Part shown: positions 34,616 to 47,854 of the stretch, piece after piece | How positions within the stretch are numbered: position 1 is the first letter of the stretch | Layout of the letters: every line of letters starts with the position of its first letter | Assembly: GCA_030710605.1 (NCBI GenBank) | Contig: CP092872.1 | Coordinates: 98,962,874 to 99,026,873, forward strand | DNA from: Cordylochernes scorpioides | Lineage: Eukaryota; Arthropoda; Arachnida; Pseudoscorpiones; Chernetidae | Direction of reading: 5' to 3' | Length of the DNA stretch: 64,000 bases | The notes under the pieces: generated by a model | Told to the model about the DNA's origin: nothing | The model's database searches: none | The model's input: the letters and a program-made list of their open reading frames with translations, nothing else | Program-made: the position numbers and the translations under genes

Positions 34616-35121
34616 TATATTAACATTCACTCTAAATTGATTTATCCTCTGATTCTGAATATCCCCAATGGGCAATAAAAACATTATTGGAAGTTTTTGA
34701 CGAATGATAGACTGCCATCTACCGAGATAAAAATAAACTAAATTTGACTTTCTTATTTTCAAAAAAGTCTATTTTATAAAATAAATTAATAAAACAGTTT
34801 ATAAACGTGAATTAGTTTCATGCACACACAAAGGTTTTTATTGATACTTTTAAATGTTTTACAGCGTTTGTAAAGAGTAGATATTAAAAGAGAGTGGTTA
34901 GCTATTATCAAAATAAAAATAAAATCGTAAGGATGTATAGTTTCTTTTATGTTTTTTTTATACTCCCGTTGAAGGACAGAAATGTGCGCGAGAGCTTGTA
35001 TAAAAAACCTACAATAAACTGTTCACCTTGCCATTTTGTTCTTCTTCTGACAATACATTGCTCCAGGTGGTTATTCAACTTATAATGTGGTTGGATAATT
35101 TATTCGCCACATCAAGATAGA

Positions 35122-35310
35122 ATGGAAGGACAGCATCACTGCTCCGAAATAATAAGATGTAGCAATTGCTGCAAGCACCCATATTTTAAGAACGGAAATT
35201 TAGATCATAAACCAAATACCCAAGCGTGCCCGATCTATGAAAGAGAGATTAAAAACACGATGCAGCGTACCGATTACTCAACAATTCAAGAAGAGGAGAA
35301 CAATAATTAA
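35122..35310 (+). pseudogene. ORF1 C-terminal remnant of the R1 LINE
   Basis: About 62 codons ending TAA at 35308-35310, with a zinc-knuckle-like CSNCCKH followed by HKPNTQACP. R1 ORF1 proteins end in such RNA-binding knuckles. The rest of ORF1 is missing because of 5' truncation. Confidence 0.65.
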
Positions 35311-35322
35311 AACACCATTTGA

Positions 35323-38300
35323 ATGCATATGAATGGAAGAAACACAGCTACTGATAGAATTAAAATTATTCAACAAAATGCTAGGAAAAGCAATACCTGC
35401 ATGAGTGAACTATATTCATCCAAAAAATTCATAAACACAGACTTAATTCTGATTCAGGAGCCTTATAAAATAAAAGAAGATATAATTTTTCCAGGAAACA
35501 ATATAATATATCATCAGGAAAACAGTCCAAATATAAATACAGCAATAATTGTTAGAAACAATGCGTTACAAATTAAACTAATAAAAGAATTCACTAACTC
35601 CTTCGCCACAACCATTTCTATACAAACAGAAAGTAAGAAAATTGCTATATCAAATATTTATATTCACCCCAATTCTATGAGAAAGGAGCACGAAACATTC
35701 TTCAGATCACTAACTGAAACATTTATAAACACGCCCCTAATTATAAGTGGTGACTATAACGCCAGATCGCCATTATGGTATGATTCTGCAAAAAATTACA
35801 ATAAGCATAGATTGATCCCCATCATTGACGAAACGAACTTAATCATACATAATAATAAATCCACTACATGTCGAAATGCTAGTGTGATTGATCTGACGCT
35901 GACTAACAAACAAGCAATAGCAGCTATCAGAGACTGGCACACAGAACAAATATCGCAGATCTCTGATCATGTAGCAATAATCTATGAAGTACATATAACT
36001 GACAATTTCACCACAGCTACTAATTATTCCACATGGAAATTCAGTGAAGAAAAGGCGAACTGGTCAAATTTTGCCCAGAATTTCATTAAAATAGATCAAA
36101 ATAATATTGAAAACTTTTTAGATACAGCAAATACTAGGAAAGACGTCGATAGCGCGGTAAAAGAACTTTCGAACACGTTCATTGAAGCAGCGTATAATAC
36201 TCTTAAACTAAGAAAAAACAAACAAATAAAAAAACAACATAAACAGATGGTGGAACGCGGACTTGACACGCCTTGAGAGCTATTGTAAATACCTCCGTAA
36301 CTCCTACTATCGGGCGAAAAATCCCTCTATCCATATTCAACAACAGTATAAAAGTGCAAGAAACAAATACGTCAGGGAAATAAATAAGGCTAAAAGAATG
36401 TCTTGGAGGTTTTTCTTAGAGGACATCAAATCAAAAAACCCATATGGAAATTTATACAGGGTATACAAAAATATTAAAAACGGTTCTAACCGAAAGGGCA
36501 TTTTGGAAATCTTAGAAGTGAATAAAGATGAAGAACGATTCCAGAAGACAGTAGAACTTTTGAACAACCTTTTCCCCGATGATAGAGATAATGAAGACAC
36601 AACCTTCCACAAAAACATAAGGAACTATACTTTAGGATTTCATAATAAAGAAAATATAATAATAACGCCCAATGAAGTAAATGGAATAATTGATGAGCTA
36701 AACTCAAAGAAAACGCCTGGAATTGATAATATTTCTAACAATATGATAAAACATACTAAACAACTAATAGTTCCAATACTGGTTTAACTTTTTCAAAAAT
36801 GCTTAGATTTAAATTATTATCCGAATGAATGGAAAAAATCTGAGGTAATAATTATTCCCAAACCAGGTAAAACAGACATGAAAATTTATAAAAGCTACAG
36901 ACCCATTTGTCTCAACTCAAATATTTCCAAAATATTTGAAAAAATAATTAACAACAAACTAATAAAATTTTATGAAGACTCAAATCTGCTTAACAATCGT
37001 CAACATGGATTTAGAAGATCAAGATCTACTATCTCTGCATTAAATGAAATTGTCAAAATAGCTCTAGAACATAAAAACAAAGAATATACAGCTATAATCG
37101 CAGTTGATATAAGTGGAGCGTTCGACAATGCATGGTGGCCGATGGTGCTGAAAAGACTAGATGAGGACAACGTTCAAGCTTCAATAATAAAACTACTACA
37201 GTCTTTTCTTAATAATAGAAGAGTGAGATTTAGATACTCATCAAATGAAACCCACAAAAAATTAAGTAAGGGATGTCCACAGGGTGGGCCTATATCCCCT
37301 ACAATATGGAATATTATTCTAAGCGATTTATTGAATAACTATTCAGAATCAAACAGTGAAATCATTGCTTATGCGGATGATTTAACTGTGATATGTTGGG
37401 GAAACAACTTGACAGAACTTCGGAATACAACAGGAAAGGTCATGGGAAGAATATTAGACTGGTGTGGGAACAATAAGTTGACCGTATCTGAAGAGAAAAC
37501 GAAAATCTTATACTTGTTTAATAGCAAAATAGCTGCAAAAATTCCTAACACTATCACTGCCAATCGGGTAGAAAAACTGAAGATTATGGGAATAACTTTT
37601 AAAAATCATAGAAATAAAAACAAATTGGATTTTGTGCCCCATATTGATGAGATTATTACTAAGACAAATAGAGCTAGTGGATACCTAATTGGATTAACCG
37701 GGAAAGCATGGGGACTGGACAGTAAAAGAAGAATAGAACTCTATAAGGCACTGTTTCGAAGTTCACTAACTTATGGTTCCACGATCTGGTACAACTTTAT
37801 ACCCAAAAAAGTCAAAGATAAATTAAACTCTCTGCAGTACAAAATTTTGAAGCACAGTACACAGGTTTATAATTCAACATCTTCAAACTGTACTCATATT
37901 GTTGCTAGAACACCAAAGCTCACGGATTTTATTGAAACAAATATACTAAAAATGAATATTGGATACAAAAAATCAGATCCAACTAAAAGAAAAATGATAT
38001 CTAATTTTATAAACCAGAAATTTGAGGAATACTATGGAGGTGCCAATGATAATTTCAAGGGATTCTTTGATACTTCAAGAATTCCTAACTATGTTCAACC
38101 CAACTTCTATAACGTTCAATTTTTTTACTGGACATGGTGACTTCAACACATATTTGTTTAGAATTGGCAAAATTGGTTCACCTGCATGCACTTGTGGAAA
38201 CGAACAACAAACCCCTGAACATCTTCTGATAGACTGTCCATTAACTTCTGATCTAAGGGAAGAAAACCAACTTTACCTGACTAATAGAAAACAAGCTGCT

Positions 38301-38369
38301 TGCAATAAAGACCAATACATCAAGTTTAATAGATTCTGCAGGATGTATATTTTGAGGCGAAAGCGTTGA
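35323..38369 (+). pseudogene. ORF2 (endonuclease-reverse transcriptase) of the R1 LINE, broken
   Basis: The apurinic-type endonuclease (35323 to about 36230) has IQQNARKS, LILIQEPYK, ISGDYNARSPLW and ISDHVAIIYE. Frame then shifts in an A-rich run before WWNADL (36245). Reverse transcriptase continues with TPGIDNIS, a TAA stop (36785-36787), PGKTDMKIYKSYRPICLNS, HGFRRSRST, AVDISGAFDNAWWP, GCPQGGPISP and YADD (37370-37381). A second frameshift in a T-run near 38120 precedes FFTGHGDFNTYLFRIG and the CTCGNEQQTPEHLLIDC zinc motif. Lesions: two frameshifts and one nonsense codon. Acts in target-primed reverse transcription when intact. Confidence 0.88.
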
Positions 38370-41332
38370 CTGTACATATTTCAAGCTACTACTTATAATT
38401 GCTATATGTAAAATTTGACATTGAACGTTTAATTTTAATGATTTCCAATGTTCAATTGTATTAATTGTATATAATTTAAAATATACACGCAATTATCCAA
38501 ATTGTGGATATGGCGTGTCTCTCCCAACTATTGAATAAAAATAAATAAGATAGATCGTTACGACAAATGGTAGATACCAAATTCCCATTGATGAGCTAGG
38601 ACCTCCCATTAATTTATCATTGAAGTAAGGGCAGTAGAAAATTGTTTTATTTCAAAAAGAATCATAAGCGTTTAAAATAGTTTCAATTTCTTCTAACAGA
38701 TGGCGCGCTAATGAATGCATGCGCGTGCACACACAACATACTTTCTGATAAAAAACAATAATTATAGAACTCAATTGTAATAAAGGAGAACCACTGCCTC
38801 AAACGCCACTAAACTTCAAGTCTTCCAGTGTAATGAATACCTCAATAAATTGTAAGAGTTAAATGCCTTAAAGAAACCATACTATTGTGGAAAATGTTGA
38901 GATACAAAAAGCCCCAAAATATTTAATTTGAAAACCAAAACGTATGACAATGAAGGATAATCGAGAGTTTACACAGTATAAAAAGCTACTTTCATAAAGT
39001 TGGTTTCCTTAGTATCCTCTTCTCTGATTATCCTGGAGGATTGCTACAGGCGTTCTGGGTTCAGCTATCTGGCTGAAGGGCTTGAACGTCAATTTTCAGC
39101 TTCAGCTGTTAAAAAAGGAATACGCCCACAAATTTGCGGCTAAAATATCCGAAATTCCTGCTTCCTCTGAATAGATTGATTTTGAAAAGCGAGGCGAAAT
39201 ACCTGCGGTACTTAAAAATCACTTTAATATGTAAATTTATTTTAAGGATATTAAATACATGGTACACCTTCTACTGTGTGATCACCGGATAAAGCCAGTA
39301 GTTAATGTAACCTATAAATATGGATTTGTAAACCACGATCACCAGGATTTGGTCTGAAGGAACAATAGATAAGAAAATTTCACTTGATGGTTTAAGCCTA
39401 ATATCTTACCTGTTGCTCTTCGGATAAATTCGTGAGTTGATGCAGGTGTATTCATATTGTATTTGTATATGAGAAACTTGTATTCATATTGTATCGGTAT
39501 AAGAGACACTTGGAGCTGGATTAGAAATCTGAGTTGTTGATCCACGCAGTGTGTTAGCTTAACTGAGTACAACTGTGAAACACCGCACTTCAATTAATTT
39601 CATTTCTGAGACGTTGTATACATTTATATAATGTGTTGGCAAGATATGTAAAATATTTAAAAAGTAATAAAGGAAATAACTGGTTATGTGTGTGCGTGTT
39701 TAGAAAAAAAAAGTTACCATTTCGAGAAAATGTTACTTTCACTTTCTCAGAGAGCAATATTATTCAGACCAATATGTTTTAAATAATTTTATTTAACTTG
39801 CTTCCCTGTCTGTCTGTACACAAATCTTGTAATCGATTTTTAATAGATTTCTAGAGCTCGTAGGAATCTGAAATTTGATGCACCTTTTAGAACCAGGTGA
39901 CAATGTAATTTGACAAATATTCTGACTTCTTTGTCTTCAGGGCGACCGGGAATGAACAAATTTCCAAATTGCCTTTCAAATTTTGTAAATTAATTTTAAT
40001 TTGCTCTTCCAGACCACATAAAAGTATGAAATTTTGAACATTCGCTCAGTTCAATTAAAAATGCAAGTGTACAAACTTTCAGACCTCTGGGTGGTCAGGA
40101 TACCGGTAATGAACCAATTTCGATATTTCTTTTTAAATCTTATGTGTGGCACGAAGTCAAGTCGGAAACTGTTGGTAGTTGCGAATTGATATTTTCAGCG
40201 ATTGTTTAAAACCCCAAACGAGTTATAAATCCGAATATTCAAGTTCCTATGTAAAACCTTTTTGGAATTACAAGCAAAAAGCAGCCAAAAGTCAATAAAT
40301 ATATTAATATACCTGTTATAATTAGTAATCTGATTTTAATATCATCAGACATATATTTATATTGATTATAAATGTATATATCAACTCGAGGGTTTCTGGT
40401 GAAGTTGGAGAGCTGAAATTGAACATTTTTCTATAACTTTTGTCTTCCTGATTTTGATTCTTTCGATTGGCTTAGCAAATATTTCCTCGCCTGGTAAACC
40501 CAGAATTCTTTCATGGTTCGAAATGATAATCTCTTGCATTATATCATTTGATGGATAAAACATCAGGAACGAAAGAAATAATCATAAAATTATTTAATTA
40601 ACTCGAGCTTCCAAGTCTTTGAGCCTTCTGCTACAGTGATAAGGTTAACTCTAGAGCCTTGAAAATAAAAATCTACACATATCGAATGTGTACAATTTAC
40701 CAAACTGAGATTAGGCATAGAGACATAATAAATCTCTATATCTCTAAAGTTATATTATCTTTTTCTCTATGTTTAACCTTAGTTATGTAAATTGTTCATT
40801 TGGTATATATGGACTTTATTTCTTTGAGGAGGCGTTAAAGTTAACATTACTTCTGTAGAAGGGCTCCAAGATCCGAAAGCTTGCGTGAAATGGACAAAAA
40901 AACGTTCTCCATGGATATTTTTTTCTCAAAATTTCAAAATTTATGAAAAATTAACGTGAATCCCTCCCCACAAAGAATATTCTTGAATTTAAAATATATT
41001 TTCAAATTGTTTCATTTTATGTACTAATTCTCGCTTCTCGTCGTTTTAACTTTGATTGTGGAATAAGAGTACATCATTCCCATGTTAGGTCATGCAGATG
41101 TAGAAATGCCTCCAGGCTGTCCACCCAGGGCAGCTCAATATTTGAAGGAATGGGTCATTTATATTTAAAAGCACAGTTTGAATTCACAATATTTTATTGA
41201 AAGCTTAAATACAGCATCCCTGATCACTGAATCATTTAATGTACAAAATATACATACTATTGTACCAAATATGAAAATATGGTTTACAAGAAATAGGCAC
41301 ATAAAAGAAAAATGTCAAAAATGTCGGAAAAT

Positions 41333-42762
41333 TTAGAAGAAATGATAATAAGCTGGGGCAGCGGAGAGGGTGTGATGGGTGTAGGAGTAGCCCTTGGACA
41401 GAGGGCCGTGGTAGGTGACGGCAGGGGCCACTGAGAAGCCGGGGGCAGCTACATGGGCCACTGGGAAAGCGGACACAACTGGGGCCGCGGGAATTGCGTG
41501 GGCGACGTGGACGGCGGGGGCCACGGGGAGAGGGGCGACCACTGGGGCAGCAGGGACCACCACAGCAGGAGCCTTGTTGATAGTCACTGCAGCTGGGTCC
41601 TTGGGCTCCACTCCAGGCTCGTTGGTCTGGATGTCGGCGCGGAAGCCGAGGGCATCAGCCACGTAGTTGACGGTGCGGTAGCGGCCGTCGGCGTCCCTGA
41701 GGCCGTAGGAGCCCACCTTGACGCCCGGAGACCCCGACTCCTTGCGGAAGGTACCTCCCGTGGCGTGGCCCTCGTCGTAGCCGAAGGCGTAGTTGCCCAG
41801 GTTGTCCTGGCTGCGGTACTGGGAGCTGGCTCCAACCCCGTACACCAGGGGCACGGCCCGGCTGATAGCGAAGAGGGAGAACAGAGCAATAAGAACCTGC
41901 GACATCGCAACATTATATTTAAAGTAAATCGTAAATTGTTTTTATCTTAGAAGTGTATATTCTCATTCTGATATTAATAATATATCAAGCACACACAGTG
42001 AACAAAGTTGAGTTGGTTCGTCCTATAATTTCCGCACTTGTCCATTAATTGGACTCTACCTCAAAGATTGGCAAAATCACAATTATACAGGAAGACACTA
42101 AATTCATTTTTTTTTCTCAATCACGTCAATTTATAGATTCATTCAATGAACTCTTGCAGACTTGGAGAATAGATTATTGAATAAACTTATTGAGAGGAGA
42201 ACGTGATTCTCTCTTTTCTAATTAATCATTTTTAGTTATAATCTTCATTAAAAAAAATTATCTGTCAATTTTTTAACCTTCCACATAATTAGAGTTTATA
42301 CTTGAAATTGTAGGACGGATTCTGTCAAAATGGACATGAAATGGAAAATGAATTTCAATATTTGACTTAGTAATATAAATACACTCTCTCTGGTACAAAC
42401 ACATTCTAAAAATGTATTCTTTTAACTCTAAAACTCAAACTAATCACAAAGTATAGGTAAAGCAGAATATTTCTAGAACAACATCGAATTTTATATATTT
42501 CTTGTTGTTCTGGTTATATTCGACCGAGGCCATCAAAATTGGGCGGGAAAACGATATTTATGAACTCTAATATAATTTTAATGAATATTTTAAAAGATTC
42601 TTTTCTATAACACAGATGTCACTTTGAAATATCTTTACTAACGAAGGTTTATCTCGTTTAAACATTAGAGGAATAGTTCTGTGGGCGATAGAAAGAAGAG
42701 AGTTTGCTGCACTGTGTGAAGTCTGAGTGCTGGAAGATGTCGGCAGGAGAACTTACCTTCAT
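41333..42762 (-). CDS. Cuticle protein, RR-type, array gene 5 (type B)
   Basis: Predicted 189 aa. Exon 1 coding 42757-42762, intron 41897-42756 (860 bp, the shortest of the six because of deletions near 42235), exon 2 41333-41896. Signal peptide MKVLIALFSLFAISRA. Tail marks: AIPAAPVV, PGFSVAPA and YTHHTLSAAPAYYHFF; the YYHFF end is shared with gene 4 only. RR core identical over 95 nt to gene 3 and to the gene at 57086-57180. Polyadenylation signal at 41193-41198 (minus). Confidence 0.92.
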
Positions 42763-42795
42763 GGCGAGGACAGAGAGGGTGAGGACACGGCCGAC

Positions 42796-42822
42796 ATTTA
42801 TAGCGGGACTGTCACAAGGTCG
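42796..42822 (-). promoter_or_regulatory. Core promoter of array gene 5
   Basis: TATAAAT (minus) at 42796-42802 and CAAGGTCG at 42815-42822. Confidence 0.7.
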
Positions 42823-44590
42823 TGGCCCTCCCCTCAAATCCCATCTCCACCCTTCACTTACACATCAGACCGACACTGGGTGTTGCTCAGCGTTACGTAA
42901 TGGTTGGAATCTTCCTGTTTCCTTCGGGGTTCCTAACCTATGATCCCTAGCACGTTCTGGTAATGAATTAAGAAAGTCCGTTAGAGGGGAAGTTGACAGA
43001 AAGCTTGAAATGTCCCAAAGATGTATCACTGCTCCGCTCACAACCGACAGATTGAGGCAGAGAAGCGATGACTGCAATTTTCTTAGATTTATATTTTTGA
43101 AATAAAGGTCACCCCCCGAAAAAAACAGAAGATAAAACTAAGTGCCATATATTAATCGCATCCGCAAAATAGCGGACTCGAGTCGGAGGCAAAGCCACAA
43201 AACCAGCTTTGGCAAATTGAGAAGGCTCACCCGGAGACCAGAGTTTTGGGCTATGGCCCTCTACACTTCAGGATGGGCTTTGATTTCACGAAATCCACAA
43301 GGGATAAAATGAAATCTTTTAAATTCACCAAAAGGTGTTTATCTGGTAATTGGACTAGGCTAATTCTAGGGCCAAAATATAGATATGGCAGGGAGGATTA
43401 TGATATATAAAAATTAATGTCGCGCTTATAGGTTTTCGTTTATTTTGACATAAGTGGCGAACTTCATTTTTATTAATCAATATATATCCTACCTGAGAAA
43501 TTTCCATCCTCGTAGATTTATTTTATTAGGTAAATTAGAGGTATCTAAGTCCCTTCATAACATCTATTCAAGCGGCAAGTACGTCAACAACGTCCAGCTG
43601 AGACGAAGGCCTGGAGAATGGAAGCCTCTCCTAAACTTCCACCCAGTTCAAGTAGTAATTTGTTGAGAGAAGAAGAGACGACTGTAGTGTGGGGGGCATT
43701 ACTGTAATTTGCAAAAGGAATTGAAATTCAGCAAAATAGATCAAAATATCAAAGTTGGTATATATTTTGGCTCTGGAGAATATTCAATACAACAAAGAAG
43801 GCGCCTAAAGACTTGAAGCCTGCTTGTTCTTGAGCTTATAGTTTATACCCAATATATAATCGAGTCGAACAGCAGTTTGGGGGAAGTTGTGAAGCTCACG
43901 AGAAACGCAGCCCATAGTTTGAAATTTTTGTGCCATAGCTTATTGAAAGGTTAGATCATCAATAATTTATTTATGCTCAATCCTGAAAAGGATATTCATC
44001 AAAATGTCAATGAAATTATAAATTATTATCTGTCCGTGATGTCAATTTATTAAATAATTAAACAAAACAGATACCAGAACAATAATTGTTTGTAGAATAT
44101 TTTGTGAAATTTCATTTCTACTTTGGGTGTTTTCAGTTGGCAGACTCCTTTTGACCTAGGTGTTTGGACTTGATATGTAAGGCCGGTGCAAGAGTTGAAT
44201 AAATTGGACGCTGCTGTGGTCTTTGTCAATGTCTCGGCCCGAAGAAGCCTAGATGACTCAGTACAGAGGATGCTTGTACATCTCCTTACATATCAAAAAC
44301 AAATTAATAAATTATCTAATCAGAATATTTTGTCATTTTTTTCTATCTTCACTGAGTATAACTTTTCTTTTCACTCTCAGAAATTCTCTAATTTATTCTT
44401 TTTCATCAGAATATTTTACAATAGTGACTGGATGGAAAAGTCAATGTTGATAATGAAAACAACGTTGATAAATTCCACGTCCTGAAGAGGATCAATCAGA
44501 GTTAACAAGTTCGACCTCGTGAAGTAGGATTGAGCGACCTACAACATGGGAGGCTGACAGGGGTCCTTGTCCACGGTCCTAGCCTTGCCT

Positions 44591-45040
44591 GCAGTCCCCA
44601 GTACGATATAAGATGTTCCCTCAGTCCCTAGTACGATATAAGATGTTCCCTGTAGTCCCCAGTACGATATAAGATGTTCCCTGTAGTTCCCAGTAGGATA
44701 TCGAAGGTTTCCTGCAGCCCCCAGCACCATATCAAAGGTTACTTGCAGTCCCCAGCACCATATCGGAGGTTTCCTTCAGTCCCCATTACGAAAACAAAGC
44801 TTTCCTGCAATCCCCAGTACGAAATCCATATTCCCTACTGCCCAGTATGGAATCTGAGATCTCCTACAGTTCTTTGTACGGAATTAGAGGTTCCCTGCAG
44901 CGACCAGTAGGAAATTAGATTCTTCATGCATTTCCCAGTACGAATCAGAGGTTCCCTACAGTTCCCAAGTACAAATCAGAGGTTCTCCCTGCAGTTCCAA
45001 AGTACAAAATAGATGTTCTCTGTAGTTCCCAGTACAAGAT
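44591..45040. repeat. 31-bp minisatellite, unit 5
   Basis: About 14 copies. The proximal ones (44591-44700) repeat GTACGATATAAGATGTTCCC; the distal part resembles unit 1 (AAAACAAAGCTTTCCTGC), not unit 4. Confidence 0.85.
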
Positions 45041-45188
45041 ATGACAAACTCGTCCGTAGTACAGCATATATATGAAGGAAATAAAACCCAAACAAGTTGA
45101 CCAATAGGTGCTCTGGCACTCAGCCTTGTGAAAGAATTTATTTATTTCTTATAGCCTCACGTTTACATTTATTTCTATGAACAGAATT

Positions 45189-45204
45189 CGCGCGCGCGCG
45201 CGCA
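45189..45204. repeat. CG dinucleotide microsatellite
   Basis: Eight CG steps in an otherwise AT-rich spacer; other units have CTCTCT or unrelated sequence at this position. Confidence 0.9.
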
Positions 45205-47312
45205 CCTGAGTAATTGCGGCCTTTTGTGGTGAACCAGAGTACAAATAATGTTTAACTTATTGATTCAGTTTCATAAAAATATTTTATATTAAACTCAACC
45301 AGAATATTCTTGCGGCATCTATTATTACTTTAGTGAGTAAGTAATTTATGACTCTAAGTAGAAAACAGGGAATTGTTTAGATTTGAAACATCGTCCAAGA
45401 TTTGCCAACACGGCCGAGATCAGCTGAGGCGTCCACTTCCTCCACGCCCAGACTGGTGGCCACCGCAGACTTTTACCAAATCTCTGGGGAACAAAGGGGG
45501 ATTTAGTTGAATTGAATTACCCTAATATTTTTGGAAAAATATTGTAGAAAAAAATCGTTTTTAAACCTTTAATCTGATTTTTTAAAACAAAAATATGCTA
45601 TTATTAAATATATATTTACATTTTTCTATATTCACAAAATTTTTAAATTCTTCAGGAAAAGAGATTGTCGGCATCTATTTTAGTCAGGGAATTTTGATTG
45701 TTTAATTTGGTAAAACCTTCAACTAAACTATTAAAAATATACTTTTTTGACACTAATATTTATTCTAAATATATTTATCCTCTGATTCTGAATATCCCCA
45801 AGGCAAAACACACTATTGGAAGTTTTGCCCATTTATACAATTTATATATATCAGAGCGTCCACATCTGATGATAGACTGCCATCTAACGATATAAACATG
45901 AACTAAATTTGATTTTCTTATTTAAAAAAAAAAAAATCTATTCAATAATATATTAATAAAACAATTTATTAACGTGAATTAGTTTCATGCACACACAAAG
46001 TTTTTATTGAAACTTTTAGATGTTTTACAGCGTTTTTAAAGAGTAGATATTAAAAGTGGTTAACTATTATAAAAAAAAAATCGTAAGTATGAATAGTTAA
46101 TTTTATGTTTTTTTTTTTTTATACTCCCGTTGAAGGGCAGAAATGTGCGCGAGAGCTTGTATAAAAAATCCTACAATAAACTGTTCACCTTGCTATTTTG
46201 TTCTTCTTCTGACAATACATTGCTCCAGGTGGTTATTCAGCTTAAATTGTGATAAAATTGATATTCGCCACATCAAGCAAGATCGTTACGACAAATGGTA
46301 GATACCAATTTCCCATTGATGAGCTAGGACCTCCCATTAATTTATCATTGAAGTAAGGCAGTATAAATTGTTTTATTTCAAAAAGAAACATAAGCGTCTA
46401 AAATAGTTTCAATTTCTTCTAACAGATGGCGCGCTAATGAATGCATGCGCGCGCGCACACAACATACTTTCTGATAAAAAAAAACAATAATTATAGAACT
46501 CAATTGTAATAAAGGAGCACCACTGCCTCAAACGTCACTAACCTTCCAGTCTTCCAGTGTAATGAATACATCAATAAATTGTAAGAGTCAAATTCCTTGA
46601 ACAAAACCTGCTATTGTGGAAAATGTTGAGATACACAAAACCCCAAAAATTTCAATTTAAAAACCAAAACGTATGACAATGAAGGAAAATCGGCAGTTCA
46701 CACAGAATAAGAAGCTACTTTCATAAAGTTGGTTTCCTTAGTATCCTCTTCTCTGATCATCCTGGAGGATTGCTACAGGCGCTCTGGATTCAGCTATCTG
46801 GCTGAAGGACTTGAACGTCAATTTTCAGCTTCAGCTGTTAAAAAGGAATACGCCCACAAATTTGCGGCTAAAATATCCGAAATTCCTGCTTCCTCTGAAT
46901 AGATTGATTTTGAAAAGCGAGGCGAAATACCTGCAGTACTTAAAAATCAGTTTAATATTTTTTTTCTTAAGGATGCGAAGAAATCACACATTAAATACAT
47001 GGTACACCTCCTTGCATGTGACCACCGGATAAAGCCAGTAATTAATGTAACCTATAAATATGGATTTGTAAACCACGATAATTAGGATTTGGTCTGAAGG
47101 AACAATAGATAAGTAAATTTGACTTGATGGTTTAAGCCTAATATCCTTCCTGTTGCTCCTCGGATGAATTCGTGAGTCGATACAGGTGTATATATGAGTA
47201 AATTAAATTTTATTGCCCTCTATCGTTAAAATTTTACACAAATAAATTTACTGGCAATGCGTTTCTTTTTGAATCTCTACAGACCTTACTGCAATGATAT
47301 GATTTAATGAAT

Positions 47313-47360
47313 GAGAGGGCTTGGCTCATTAGTAGTGAACCCTCTCAGCGGTTTCGCCAA
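47313..47360 (-). other. Hammerhead-like pseudoknot motif, copy 5 (core mutated)
   Basis: Minus strand: TTGGC, GAAA, GAGAGGG, CTAATGA, GCCAA, CCCTCTC. Both helices pair perfectly but the CTGATGA box has changed to CTAATGA. Confidence 0.45.
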
Positions 47361-47806
47361 ATTAATCTCTAGACCGCTCTACTATTGTATTGGACTGGTT
47401 TTGTTATATACCCTGCATTTTCTATGGAAGGCAGCTAAATGGTGTTTAGTGAACTATGGACATAAGCTTATAGGTCTGTAGAGGTACATACATATAAATT
47501 TCAAGGTATTGCATCGAGCAAAGCTCTTCCGCGTAAAACATGTTTTCATAACCAATATATATTAGTAAATTAAATTTCATTGCCCTCTATCGTTAAAATT
47601 TTACACAAATAAATTTACTGGCAATGCGTTTCTTTTTAAATCTCTACAGACCTTACTGCACCTTGAAATTTATATGTATGTACCTCTACAGACCTATAAG
47701 CTTATGTCCATAGTTCACTAAACACCATTTAGCTGCCTTCCATAGAAAATGCAGGGTATATAACAAAACCAGTCCAATACAATAGTAGAGCGGTCTAGAG
47801 ATTAAT

Positions 47807-47854
47807 TTGGCGAAACCGCTGAGAGGGTTCACTACTGATGAGCCAAGCCCTCTC
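47807..47854 (+). other. Hammerhead-like pseudoknot motif, copy 6
   Basis: Plus strand: TTGGC, GAAA, GAGAGGG, CTGATGA, GCCAA, CCCTCTC, fully paired. Together with copies 1, 2 and 4 this gives all four combinations of the two helix variants. Confidence 0.5.

Larger units (their letters stand above)
35121..38546 (+). mobile_element. R1-clade non-LTR retrotransposon (LINE), 5' truncated
   Basis: Flanked by AAGATAG (35114-35120 and 38547-38553); units 1, 2, 3 and 5 supply the empty site. Begins within the end of ORF1 and runs to an A-rich tail (TTGAATAAAAATAAAT). ORF2 has endonuclease, reverse transcriptase and a C-terminal Cys-rich domain in the R1 order. Motifs DISGAFDNAWWP and TGHGDFNTYLFRIG are characteristic of the R1 clade. 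Present only in unit 4, so it inserted after duplication of the array. Confidence 0.9.
28217..40722. repeat. Tandem unit 4 (type B) with mariner and R1 LINE
   Basis: Gene 4, promoter, ORF-like blocks, minisatellite 32156-32573, mariner 33290-34615, LINE 35121-38546, remnant repeat 38560-38725, ORF-like block 38990-39330 and a long spacer block. The two insertions account for 4.75 kb of its 12.5 kb. Remaining sequence (32590-33280, 34620-35110) aligns with the other units and has no gene. Confidence 0.9.
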
